In this document: positions 1 through 7,964 of the stretch, piece after piece
Position numbering within the stretch: position 1 is the first letter of the stretch
How the letters are laid out: the number at the start of each line of letters is the position of its first letter
Assembly (NCBI GenBank): GCA_017452945.1
Contig: JAFTLD010000062.1
Coordinates: 1-19,584, forward strand
Source of the DNA: Clostridia bacterium
GTDB taxonomy: Bacteria; Bacillota_A; Clostridia; Oscillospirales; CAG-272
Direction of reading: 5' to 3'
Length of the DNA: 19,584 bases
The notes under the pieces: generated by a model
Database searches by the model: none
Told to the model about the DNA's origin: nothing
Seen by the model: only the letters and a program-made list of their open reading frames with translations
Made by a program: the position numbers and the translations under genes

Positions 1-3000
1 AATCGTGCAATTACCCCAAGCGTCGTAAGCATAGCCGCCAACCTTGGTTCCCGCCGTATCGTAAATCGCGATCACGTCACCGAGAAGATTACGCTGGAAG
101 TAATAACTGCTCGTCGTGCCGGATTCGGTAGTATGCATCATTCCGATGATACCGCTTTCATCGTAGAGGTACACGATCTTTTCGGTTCCGCTACCTTCTC
201 CGTAATACTCGCTCGTCTTGCTCTCGTAGATCAATCTGCCGGATTGGTCGTAACGGAACACCTTGTTATACCCCGTCAACGTACCCATGGCGACTGCCGT
301 ACCGTACAAGATGCTCGGAGTGTACTTGTATCCACTGCCGATGCGCTGCCCGAACGCGTTATAGTTGTAGGTGTAAGCATGCATTCCCGAACTTGCGTTG
401 CCCTTGGACAGCCTTGACAGCTTGCCACGCGTCCACGTAGTCGTGTAGCCGTTGTATGCTGTGGGACAGCCCATCGCATTGTAGCTGATGCTCGTGTCAC
501 CAAAGGCGGTCAGTCTGTCGGGATAGTCGCCATCGTAGGTGAACGTCGTTTCTACTGCCGTGCCGGACGGTGTTCCGGTAGCATAAGCATACTCCTTGAT
601 TTTGGAAATGCCCCCGTTACTATTATATCTGTAAATAAAGGTTTTGTCAAGGGCTTGGTTGTTTTCTCTGATCAGTTGACCGTAAGCATTGTATTGGTAT
701 TTAGTAAGTTGGCCATTACTGAAGGAGGCAATTCTGCCCAAGTCGTCATAAAAATAGTTGATTCTTTCGCCTGTGCTTTCAGCGATGGAGCTGACTTTGT
801 TGTCAGAATAAATAAATTGCTTCTGAAAAATACGCCCGGAGAAGTTAAATCTTTTGTTCGTGAGCCATTTGTAATAATCATCGTAGGAGTTGTAGGTAAA
901 TGCTTTTAAAATGCCGTTTACGGAATAAGAATAATCGCCCACTCGGTTATCCGCAAAAGGATCATTTTCACCGACATGGTATCTGACACTGCTTGTTACG
1001 TAATCGCCGGTTGTCATATTATGGTCAAAACGGCTCTTCTTCAATCTGCCGATATTATCGTAAACAAAGGTTTCCTGTCGCTCCGGATATTCAGTCAAAT
1101 CCCGTGTTACTGCTGCGGTCAACATGCCGTTGCTGTATCCGTATCTTGTGACTTCTCCGGCTAAACTGTCTGTGGTTTGAGAAAGCATGGCATCCTTGCC
1201 ATCAACTGCAGCATTGTTGACTTCTGCATAGCTGTGGGTCAATTCTCCGTGCTTCTCTCTGTCATAGTCATCCATTGTGTGTCTTATTTCAGTTTTCTCA
1301 GTGTCTGTTTCCGGATCATCATACAAATAAGTCCACTGCGGTTCGATGCAGTATTGGTTTTCCAGCACACCTGCAACACTTTTCAGTCTTCCGTATTTAT
1401 CAAACACCTTGTTCTCGGTATGCAATGCGCTTTCCTCGGTCGGATAATGGCTCTCAACGGTTGTTGTACCGTTCTCTCTGCTGTACGTATGCTCCTCAAG
1501 AGCAGCTCCGTTCCGAGTCACACCTGCAAGCTCGCCCATGGTGTCGTTGTACAAATAGTTGTACGTCAGCGTACCACCTGTGGTTGAAGCAAGTCTGCCT
1601 TTTGCATATTCAAAGGTATTTCTGCGTATCAACATGTTATCAAAGGCCTTGGCAGTTAAGGCACTCATGGAATCGTCATACGTATTGATCGAGAGCGATT
1701 GAGCAGCGTTGCTTGAGTTAAGTGTCTCAACCTTGGTCACAGCTCCCCACGTAGTGTCAATATGATATTTTGTACTGCTGATGGTTGCGCCCGAAGAGGG
1801 ATTGACGTCTGTTACCGTGATAAGTGCATCTGTATAAACCGTGTCATGTCTGTAAAGTCCCGCACCACATTCACTCGTCACACGTCCCTGCGCATCTCTT
1901 GTGTACATTGTGGTAATACCGTCAGAAGTGGATTCGATCACATCAAGATTAGAATCAAGCGTTTCTCTTGAAACTACGGTTGTGTCAACAGTACACGTTT
2001 TTTCAATGTAATGATGAGTTGTGCCATCCTCATCCGAAGCCTCGTACAAATGATATTTTGTCAAAGACTCTTTGCCTGAAGAATATACTCTTACTCCCAA
2101 ATCAAGATCGCTTAAGCTGATGTACAAACCGTTAAACAGAACCTCGAAATCGGTGGCTCCCGTTATCATATTTTTGCTGTCGTTATAGAACAACTCACCG
2201 GATACACCGTCCCGCATCTGCCGTATCTGATATCTCAAAACGTCAGAAAGCGTCACCGATTTTTCGTTGCCATTACTATCGATTGTTGCGATCTCGATAT
2301 GGCTGTCATTGAATTTATAGAAGAACCGAGCATCATAAAAGGACAGTTCACTACTACCGTTGAACAACAAGTACTCAGCCATATTGCTGCGCGACTGATC
2401 GCCATCTGTAAGTGCCTCGGTTTCTTGAAAGGTGATTCTAAGATCTCGCATAGAAACAAAACTCTCACCGTCAGCAAATACAGACAACAAACAGGGCGAT
2501 GTGCGGAACATGATAGAGAAGAATTCCCATGTCCCGTTAGGCTCCAGATCTACGTCAAGGCTGTATTCAGACAAATTGGCAAGGTTGATTGTGGTTGATT
2601 CCACGTCGCTTGCGTTCGATTTTATCCAACCGGTAAGTGTATAGTAACCCTCACTTTGAATAAGTCCGGTAAGTTCTGTTGACCAAGTGAAGTTGGCGGC
2701 ATTGTAATTTAATTGCAACCCCGAATGTCGGGTTTGTACACCGTTGGCAGCGTTATCATCGGAAACATTTGACGTATTGTACATAGTAATGTTGCCTAAG
2801 AATCGGCTTGTAGCGGCTTCACCGTCAAATTGCGGTTCTCCGTTTTGGATCTCGTACGAGCACATTGGTTTTCCATTGTAAAACTGAACCCTGGTTACTA
2901 CTCCGTTTTGATCGACCGTGTCCACGTAACGAAAAGGCGGACGATCTCCCAACAGGGTTTTGGGAAGCTTATAGGATTCCGTTTTGACCGGGTTATTACC

Positions 3001-3894
3001 GATATAATCAATAATTTTTATGGTTTCTCCGTCATCAATTAGCTTCAACTCTTTCGCATAGGAAACAGTCTCGCTACCCTCGGTCGCAGTAGCCGTTACT
3101 TTCAGATCGCTCTCGGGCAAATCGTCATAGCCAAGTGAATAAGCGAAATCAGCCTGCTCCAAGGCATAATAATACTTGACGCCTGTATAATGCTCTACGT
3201 AATTGAGCGTACCATCGGAATTGTAGAAAAAGCTGCTGCTTTGATTATTGTACGTAATGGATTGGAGCTTATTGGATGTATTATATGCCAAAGAAATTGC
3301 GTTGCCGTTTCTGAATGTGATAGTCGTTAAGCGACCGCTTGTATCATATGCATATGTCAGAATTGCACTGTCGATGTACTTATCATAAACAGCCATGATT
3401 CTACCCGATTCACCGTACTTTTCTTTACTGAAATCGGGATATTCCAAATAGTAATCGTATACGGTGTCTTCACTGCCCATTTCGATATTGCCTCCGGAAG
3501 TATTACCGGTTTGCCCGGGCTGCGCCTTTTGTATAATAATTCTTTGTGAATCATCATCAAATGTGTAATTGCCATAGAAATTATTCAGTTTTACGATCTT
3601 TCCGCTTTCTTCCTGATAATCTGTAAAGATGCCAAACTGAGTGTACATCAAGCGTTTCTGCAAATTCAGCTTGAAGCCGGGAGCAATGCAGAAGGGATTC
3701 TGACCGGTGGCTTTTTCATCTCTGTATCTCTCATAGTTAAATACAAGAGAAAGATTGACGCTGTGCTGAATATCACCAAACGAAAGCAGGGGCAATTCGT
3801 GGGTGTATTGAACGAACGGAGCGTCTGTGATAGAGTTGGGGTTGAGTAGATCGGGACGTATCTGCCCAACATCATATTTTTTTACATGACTCAT
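1..3894 (-). CDS. RHS/YD-repeat protein, C-terminus cut off by window edge
   Basis: I translated the minus strand from ATG at 3894 and it stays open for 1298 codons to base 1, so the 3' end is missing. AAGGAGA (3907-3901) lies about 6 nt before the start. YD-type repeats are visible, such as YDTSGRL (about residue 185), YDNIGRL (about 950), YDDLGRI (about 1052), YNAYGQL, YNAFGQR and YDQSGRL (about 1216). The typical RHS core string RNLLGDVIAIYD (about 1270) and YDAWGN (about 1290) come just before the edge. In known RHS proteins this is shortly before the conserved shell end and the variable, frequently toxic tip, which would lie outside. No signal peptide or transmembrane segment is visible at the N-terminus. 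Residues about 355-470 (GYYTLTGWIKS, WEFFSIMFRT) look like an inserted beta-sandwich, carbohydrate-binding-like domain. By eye, bases 600-3900 are more AT-rich than the neighbouring genes. The RHS assignment is firm; a toxin role is inferred. Confidence 0.9.
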   Translation of the reverse strand, partial: MSHVKKYDVGQIRPDLLNPNSITDAPFVQYTHELPLLSFGDIQHSVNLSLVFNYERYRDEKATGQNPFCIAPGFKLNLQKRLMYTQFGIFTDYQEESGKIVKLNNFYGNYTFDDDSQRIIIQKAQPGQTGNTSGGNIEMGSEDTVYDYYLEYPDFSKEKYGESGRIMAVYDKYIDSAILTYAYDTSGRLTTITFRNGNAISLAYNTSNKLQSITYNNQSSSFFYNSDGTLNYVEHYTGVKYYYALEQADFAYSLGYDDLPESDLKVTATATEGSETVSYAKELKLIDDGETIKIIDYIGNNPVKTESYKLPKTLLGDRPPFRYVDTVDQNGVVTRVQFYNGKPMCSYEIQNGEPQFDGEAATSRFLGNITMYNTSNVSDDNAANGVQTRHSGLQLNYNAANFTWSTELTGLIQSEGYYTLTGWIKSNASDVESTTINLANLSEYSLDVDLEPNGTWEFFSIMFRTSPCLLSVFADGESFVSMRDLRITFQETEALTDGDQSRSNMAEYLLFNGSSELSFYDARFFYKFNDSHIEIATIDSNGNEKSVTLSDVLRYQIRQMRDGVSGELFYNDSKNMITGATDFEVLFNGLYISLSDLDLGVRVYSSGKESLTKYHLYEASDEDGTTHHYIEKTCTVDTTVVSRETLDSNLDVIESTSDGITTMYTRDAQGRVTSECGAGLYRHDTVYTDALITVTDVNPSSGATISSTKYHIDTTWGAVTKVETLNSSNAAQSLSINTYDDSMSALTAKAFDNMLIRRNTFEYAKGRLASTTGGTLTYNYLYNDTMGELAGVTRNGAALEEHTYSRENGTTTVESHYPTEESALHTENKVFDKYGRLKSVAGVLENQYCIEPQWTYLYDDPETDTEKTEIRHTMDDYDREKHGELTHSYAEVNNAAVDGKDAMLSQTTDSLAGEVTRYGYSNGMLTAAVTRDLTEYPERQETFVYDNIGRLKKSRFDHNMTTGDYVTSSVRYHVGENDPFADNRVGDYSYSVNGILKAFTYNSYDDYYKWLTNKRFNFSGRIFQKQFIYSDNKVSSIAESTGERINYFYDDLGRIASFSNGQLTKYQYNAYGQLIRENNQALDKTFIYRYNSNGGISKIKEYAYATGTPSGTAVETTFTYDGDYPDRLTAFGDTSISYNAMGCPTAYNGYTTTWTRGKLSRLSKGNASSGMHAYTYNYNAFGQRIGSGYKYTPSILYGTAVAMGTLTGYNKVFRYDQSGRLIYESKTSEYYGEGSGTEKIVYLYDESGIIGMMHTTESGTTSSYYFQRNLLGDVIAIYDTAGTKVGGYAYDAWGNCTI

Positions 3895-3984
3895 TATTTT
3901 TCTCCTTGTCAAATGTATTTGCACGAGCTGTCTTGCCCACGCATGCATATTTTAACACGGTAAAAGAAAAAAGTCGTCCCCCAT

Positions 3985-4023
3985 AAAAAACTCCAAGCCC
4001 GTTCCGCTTGGCGGAACGGGCTT
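3985..4023 (-). terminator. Intrinsic terminator of the AraC/lipoprotein operon
   Basis: A perfect 13-bp stem (3995-4007 pairing with 4011-4023) has a 3-nt loop. On the minus strand it is followed by GGAG and a run of six T. It lies 12 nt after the stop of the solute-binding lipoprotein gene and closes that transcription unit before the RHS gene. Confidence 0.9.
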
Positions 4024-4034
4024 TAAGAGTAAAG

Positions 4035-5540
4035 TTATTCGTTCTGGTCGATGACCTCTTGCAGGTTCTCATTCAGCTTATCGATCATAGCGCGCGTGCT
4101 GGTTTCGTACTGACGAATCAGCGAAGACACGGTATTGATACCGGTTGCATGAATGGTACGGATGGACTCAGCCGTGAACTTAAAGGTTCTGCAATACAGG
4201 TTGATGGGATCGATGTCCACACTCCCCACAACTCTGTCCAGCATTTCCACAGACTGGGGATCCTTGGCATATTTGCCGGTCAGTGCGATCTCATAATATG
4301 CGGGCTTGACGGTGTTGTAGCTCTCGGATGCAAAGCCCTCAAGGAAAATGCTCAGATCGTCCATCTGCTCATAACACGTCGAAGGCACACCGTACAGCAG
4401 CACCTCCGCCTGTACGTGCGTTTTATACTCCTGCTCCTTGTTGAGCTTGGGCATAGGCAGAATGCCGTAATCATTCTCCATGTTTCGCAGCACGGGATCT
4501 TCAACACCGATCAGGCGGTAGTTGATCATTGCAACCTCATCGGATGCAAACTTCTCAAGGATATCCAAGTCACTCTCACCGCCGACATACGAGCCGGAGC
4601 TATCCAACAAAGTCAGCACCGTTTCGATCGAGTCGGACATGCGCTGGCCGTCCAGGCCGTAGTCATACTCGCCATCCTCGTTTTTGACAAGCACCTTGAC
4701 GTCGGTGCCCTCCCAATAACCATCCATCATGGAGCTGTGAGGGCCGACTCTGACGCAAAAGCCGTACTTGTCGTCAAAATCTCTGCTGCCGCTGCCGTTC
4801 AGATCCTGATAGAACAGCTCAGCAACGCTTTGCATGTAATCAATGGTCCATTCTCCGCTGTCAACGACCTCATAAAGAGAATTCTGCTGACCTGCATCCT
4901 CCATCAGCTGCTTGTTGAACAGCGTGACGAACATGTAGCGATAATAGGACAGCGACATGGGACCGGTAACAAAATACTGCGTATCCTTATAGGAAAGCGC
5001 ATCATTATACCCCTGAGCCCAATAGTTCTTATCCAGGTCGATATACTGCGAACCGGCCAGATTACACATACGCCCTTGAATCGCCAACGACATTGACGTA
5101 TAGGATGCATTGGCAATGATGTGGTAATCCTTTGCGCCTGCCGCTACCATATTGGATACCTCATTGGCAACCTCATCGGTCAGTCCCGCACCTGCGTTGC
5201 CGATGTGCTGTACCACGCGGATCTCGCACTTCAAGCGCTCCTCCACGTTGATATTGCGGTTGAAAACGGCATCGTTTACAGGCTCGGAATTCAGCGCCTC
5301 GACAAACAGCTCGTCCTCGTTACTGGACTCCACGCGCGAAATGATCACGATCTCACGTCCACCGAGATCCACCTCGCCAAGGTCGTCAAAATCGTTCGGA
5401 TCGACCTCGATTTCGGGCGCAGCGGTGGTCTGCTCCCCGCTCTGCTCGGGATCATCCGGCTCGGAGCAGGAAACCAACGTAAATGCTACCGACAGCAGCA
5501 TGGCTGCAATCAGAAGCCATATCAGTAATTGTTTTTTCAT
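4035..5540 (-). CDS. Solute-binding lipoprotein of ABC-transporter type (paralogue 1)
   Basis: This 501-residue protein has a lipoprotein signal peptide with lipobox LVSC and the acylated cysteine at position 25. An acidic linker follows, then a single large domain containing DDLGEVDLGG, VTGPMSLSYYRYMFVTLFNK, DYGILPMPK and YGVPSTCYEQMDDL. These strings and the length suit the extracellular solute-binding proteins (carbohydrate type) that are abundant in Clostridia. The protein would sit on the outer face of the membrane and bind a sugar or oligosaccharide; the ligand cannot be read from sequence. AGGAGG lies 4 nt before the ATG. The gene starts 22 nt after the repeat lipoprotein gene, so it is probably cotranscribed with it, and it ends at a strong terminator. 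It is clearly paralogous to the protein at 11319-12815. No permease or ATPase gene is adjacent. An alternative is a sensor or receptor that does not transport. Confidence 0.85.
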   Translation of the reverse strand: MKKQLLIWLLIAAMLLSVAFTLVSCSEPDDPEQSGEQTTAAPEIEVDPNDFDDLGEVDLGGREIVIISRVESSNEDELFVEALNSEPVNDAVFNRNINVEERLKCEIRVVQHIGNAGAGLTDEVANEVSNMVAAGAKDYHIIANASYTSMSLAIQGRMCNLAGSQYIDLDKNYWAQGYNDALSYKDTQYFVTGPMSLSYYRYMFVTLFNKQLMEDAGQQNSLYEVVDSGEWTIDYMQSVAELFYQDLNGSGSRDFDDKYGFCVRVGPHSSMMDGYWEGTDVKVLVKNEDGEYDYGLDGQRMSDSIETVLTLLDSSGSYVGGESDLDILEKFASDEVAMINYRLIGVEDPVLRNMENDYGILPMPKLNKEQEYKTHVQAEVLLYGVPSTCYEQMDDLSIFLEGFASESYNTVKPAYYEIALTGKYAKDPQSVEMLDRVVGSVDIDPINLYCRTFKFTAESIRTIHATGINTVSSLIRQYETSTRAMIDKLNENLQEVIDQNE

Positions 5541-5562
5541 AATGCCTCCTTATAAGGCGAGA

Positions 5563-7950
5563 TCAAGTAAGCGGATTCGCACCGCAGTTATTGCCTGCGT
5601 ATGCCTGTGCCTCCTCTGCGGTTGCGAAGAATGCAATCGAGTTGATGTACATAATGTCACCGGTTACCGCGCCAAACCAAGGGTCAAGACGGATGTAGCC
5701 AAAGCTACCGGTAAAGAACTGATCCTTGGGGTCTGCTCCGGAATAATCGATGATGATATTTTCCCAGTCACCGCCAACCGTGGTGAAGTTCTTGTCCAGA
5801 TACATGCCGTCCACGACGATATCTCTGCCCGCAGCGTCGGTTGCGGAGAATACGCAACCCTGTCCACCGTGATTGGTGGCGACGCGCAACACCATGTACT
5901 TATAGCCTGTTACGTTTGCGGTGGTTTCGATCAGGAAGCAGCGTCTGCCGTCTGCGGTTGCGGTCAGCTTTGCTGCATTTGCAGTTGCGTCGTACTCTGC
6001 GGTCAGACCGTCAAGACCGATCATGGAGGTGATGGCATCTGCGCTGTTGAATACGATCTCAATGGGATCGGGGGTAGGCTCGGGCTTTTCGTAAGAAACG
6101 GTACCGCAGTTATTGCCTGCGTATGCCTGTGCCTCTTCTGCGGTTGCAAAGAATGCAATCGAGTTGATGTACATAATGTCACCGGTTACCGCGCCAAACC
6201 AAGGGTCAAGACGGATGTAGCCAAAGCTGCCGGTAAAGAACTGATCCTTGGGGTCTGCACCGGAATAATCGATGATGATATTTTCCCAGTCACCGCCAAC
6301 CGTGGTGAAGTTCTTGTCCAGATACAAACCGTCTACTACGATATCTCGGCCTGCTGCGTCGGTTGCGGAGAATACGCACCCCTGTCCGCCATGATTGGTG
6401 GCGACACGCAGCACCATGTACTTATAACCGGTTACGTTTGCGGTGGTTTCGATCAGGAAGCAGCGTCTGCCGTCTGCGGTTGCGGTCAGCTTTGCTGCAT
6501 TTGCAGCTGCGTCATACTCTGCGGTCAGACCGTCAAGGCCGATCATGGAGGTGATGGCATCTGCGCTGTTGAATACGATCTCAATGGGATCGGGGGTAGG
6601 CTCGGGTTCGGGCTCGGTATCTGTGCCGGGACCGGGGATTTCCTCCTCATCCAGGCCAACGTATGCTCTTGCACCCTCAGCTGTTCTGAAGAATGCAATA
6701 GAATCCAAATACATGACTGCACCGTTCTGCCCGTTCAGCCAAGGGTCGAAGCGGATATATGCACTGCTGCCCGAATAAAGGCCGTCTGCACCGTCCTCAA
6801 GACCGTCCATGGCATTGCTGTAATTCAGCACGACCGTGATCCATTCGTCGGCTGTTGCATATCTGACATCCTTGTTGGTATATACACCACCGGACACAAT
6901 ATCATGATTGGAACCGCCGGCTGCCATAAAGAACACACCGTTACTGCCCTTATAGCCAACCTTGACGCGCAACGCTACGTAAGGATAATCCGAAACCTCG
7001 TCTATAGCGGTAAAGGGAATCAGGAAATTGGGACGGCCATCCACGGTGGATACGATCTTCATCGCACCTTCATCGGTATCATAAGAAAGCTCTACGCCAT
7101 CTCTGACCTCGATGCCGTCAAGCGTGGGCTGATCAAACTCGATCACGTGCTCGGGATAAGGCTCGGGATTCTCGGAGGGGTTGTCTTGGCCGGGATCGCT
7201 TCCCTGCTCTTCCTTGATCTCAACACCACCGTATGACAGCGCGCCTGCCTCGGTTTTGAAGAATGCGATCGAGTTGAGATACATCACAGCGCCTGCGTCG
7301 ATCGAATACCAAGGGTCAAAACGAATGTAAGCGGAATTGCCGCTGTACATGGAATCGGCACCGTCCTCAAGACCGTCGTTGGGACGCGTGTAATCCAGCA
7401 CAACTGTCTGCCAATCCTGGGTATAAGAGTACACCAGGGTCTTATCGGTATAGACACCGTCCTTGACAATGTCGTAACCCGATCCGGAGCTTGCCATAAA
7501 GAATACGCCCGTGCTCTCCAGATTCTCGGTCTTCAAACGAACAGCAACGTAAGGATATTCCGAAACCTCGGGAATATCGGGGAAGGACAGCACAAAATTC
7601 GGTCTGCCGGATGCGGTGGTAACCACCTTCAATGCCTGTTCTCCGGCGTCAAAGGTCAGCTCCATCTTATCCATGTCCTGCGAAGCCAGATTGCTGATCG
7701 TGGCACTGTTGAAGGTAATCACATAGCCGGCCTGCTCATCGGTAACGGGAGGCTCGGTTGTCTGTTCCTCGGTAGAAGGAACATCAGAGGTTTCTTCACC
7801 GGAGGGTTCGTCGGTTCCCGCAGCCTCGGTTGTTGTACCGGTCTCATCATCGGGAGTATCCGGGCCGGGCTGATCAGGTGTACATGCGACCAACGCCAGC
7901 ATCAGTACCAGCGCGATCAACATCATCCATATGCTCTTACGTCTTGTCAT
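5563..7950 (-). CDS. Surface lipoprotein with four tandem beta-sandwich-like modules
   Basis: I chose ATG at 7950 (795 aa) because AAAGGAAG precedes it. ATG 7968 would overlap the upstream stop (ATGA) and add six residues but has no ribosome binding site. The signal peptide has lipobox LVAC with C23, then a Thr/Glu/Pro-rich linker to about residue 70. Four homologous modules of about 165 residues follow: about 72-243, 267-433, 448-615 and 622-790. Each shows a hydrophobic ITFNSA-like start, a GRPNF or GRRCF turn, YxYVALRV or YKYMVLRV, VVLDY or IIIDY, an xSAYIRFDPW or SFGYIRLDPW motif and a closing MYxxSIAFFxT strand. The last two modules are almost identical. The strand pattern suggests a jelly-roll carbohydrate-binding module, but I do not recognise a named family. 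There is no catalytic domain. It probably displays binding modules on the cell surface. It lies between a DUF4832-like lipoprotein with one such module and a solute-binding lipoprotein. Confidence 0.85.
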   Translation of the reverse strand: MTRRKSIWMMLIALVLMLALVACTPDQPGPDTPDDETGTTTEAAGTDEPSGEETSDVPSTEEQTTEPPVTDEQAGYVITFNSATISNLASQDMDKMELTFDAGEQALKVVTTASGRPNFVLSFPDIPEVSEYPYVAVRLKTENLESTGVFFMASSGSGYDIVKDGVYTDKTLVYSYTQDWQTVVLDYTRPNDGLEDGADSMYSGNSAYIRFDPWYSIDAGAVMYLNSIAFFKTEAGALSYGGVEIKEEQGSDPGQDNPSENPEPYPEHVIEFDQPTLDGIEVRDGVELSYDTDEGAMKIVSTVDGRPNFLIPFTAIDEVSDYPYVALRVKVGYKGSNGVFFMAAGGSNHDIVSGGVYTNKDVRYATADEWITVVLNYSNAMDGLEDGADGLYSGSSAYIRFDPWLNGQNGAVMYLDSIAFFRTAEGARAYVGLDEEEIPGPGTDTEPEPEPTPDPIEIVFNSADAITSMIGLDGLTAEYDAAANAAKLTATADGRRCFLIETTANVTGYKYMVLRVATNHGGQGCVFSATDAAGRDIVVDGLYLDKNFTTVGGDWENIIIDYSGADPKDQFFTGSFGYIRLDPWFGAVTGDIMYINSIAFFATAEEAQAYAGNNCGTVSYEKPEPTPDPIEIVFNSADAITSMIGLDGLTAEYDATANAAKLTATADGRRCFLIETTANVTGYKYMVLRVATNHGGQGCVFSATDAAGRDIVVDGMYLDKNFTTVGGDWENIIIDYSGADPKDQFFTGSFGYIRLDPWFGAVTGDIMYINSIAFFATAEEAQAYAGNNCGANPLT
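5581..6084 (-). repeat. 504-bp direct repeat, copy encoding module 4
   Basis: This copy aligns without gaps to 6103-6606 at an offset of 522 bp. I count about 21 base differences by eye (about 96% identity). Only two amino acids differ (Ala/Thr and Leu/Met), so nearly all changes are synonymous. Confidence 0.95.
6103..6606 (-). repeat. 504-bp direct repeat, copy encoding module 3
   Basis: This is the partner of the copy at 5581-6084. An 18-bp linker coding for TVSYEK separates the two. Modules 1 and 2 of the same gene are related at protein level but much more diverged. Confidence 0.95.
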
Positions 7951-7964
7951 GGTCTTTCTTCCTT

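Noticed and set aside
3895..3984. Promoter for the RHS gene
   Set aside because: A TAAAAT-like -10 is present on the minus strand but no acceptable -35 could be placed, so I did not list it as a feature.
4008..5096. A 362-codon plus-strand frame opposite solute-binding paralogue 1
   Set aside because: It begins inside the terminator hairpin and has the His/Ile/Val-rich look of an antisense translation. A similar shadow lies opposite paralogue 2, as expected from homology.
5581..6606. CRISPR or other short-repeat array
   Set aside because: The repeats are 504-bp coding modules in frame, not short repeats with spacers.
5152..7236. A 694-codon open frame on the plus strand opposite the module-repeat gene
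   Set aside because: It is Cys-rich and repetitive because it mirrors the repeats on the other strand. It has no good ribosome binding site, and the minus frame has a signal peptide and coherent domains.
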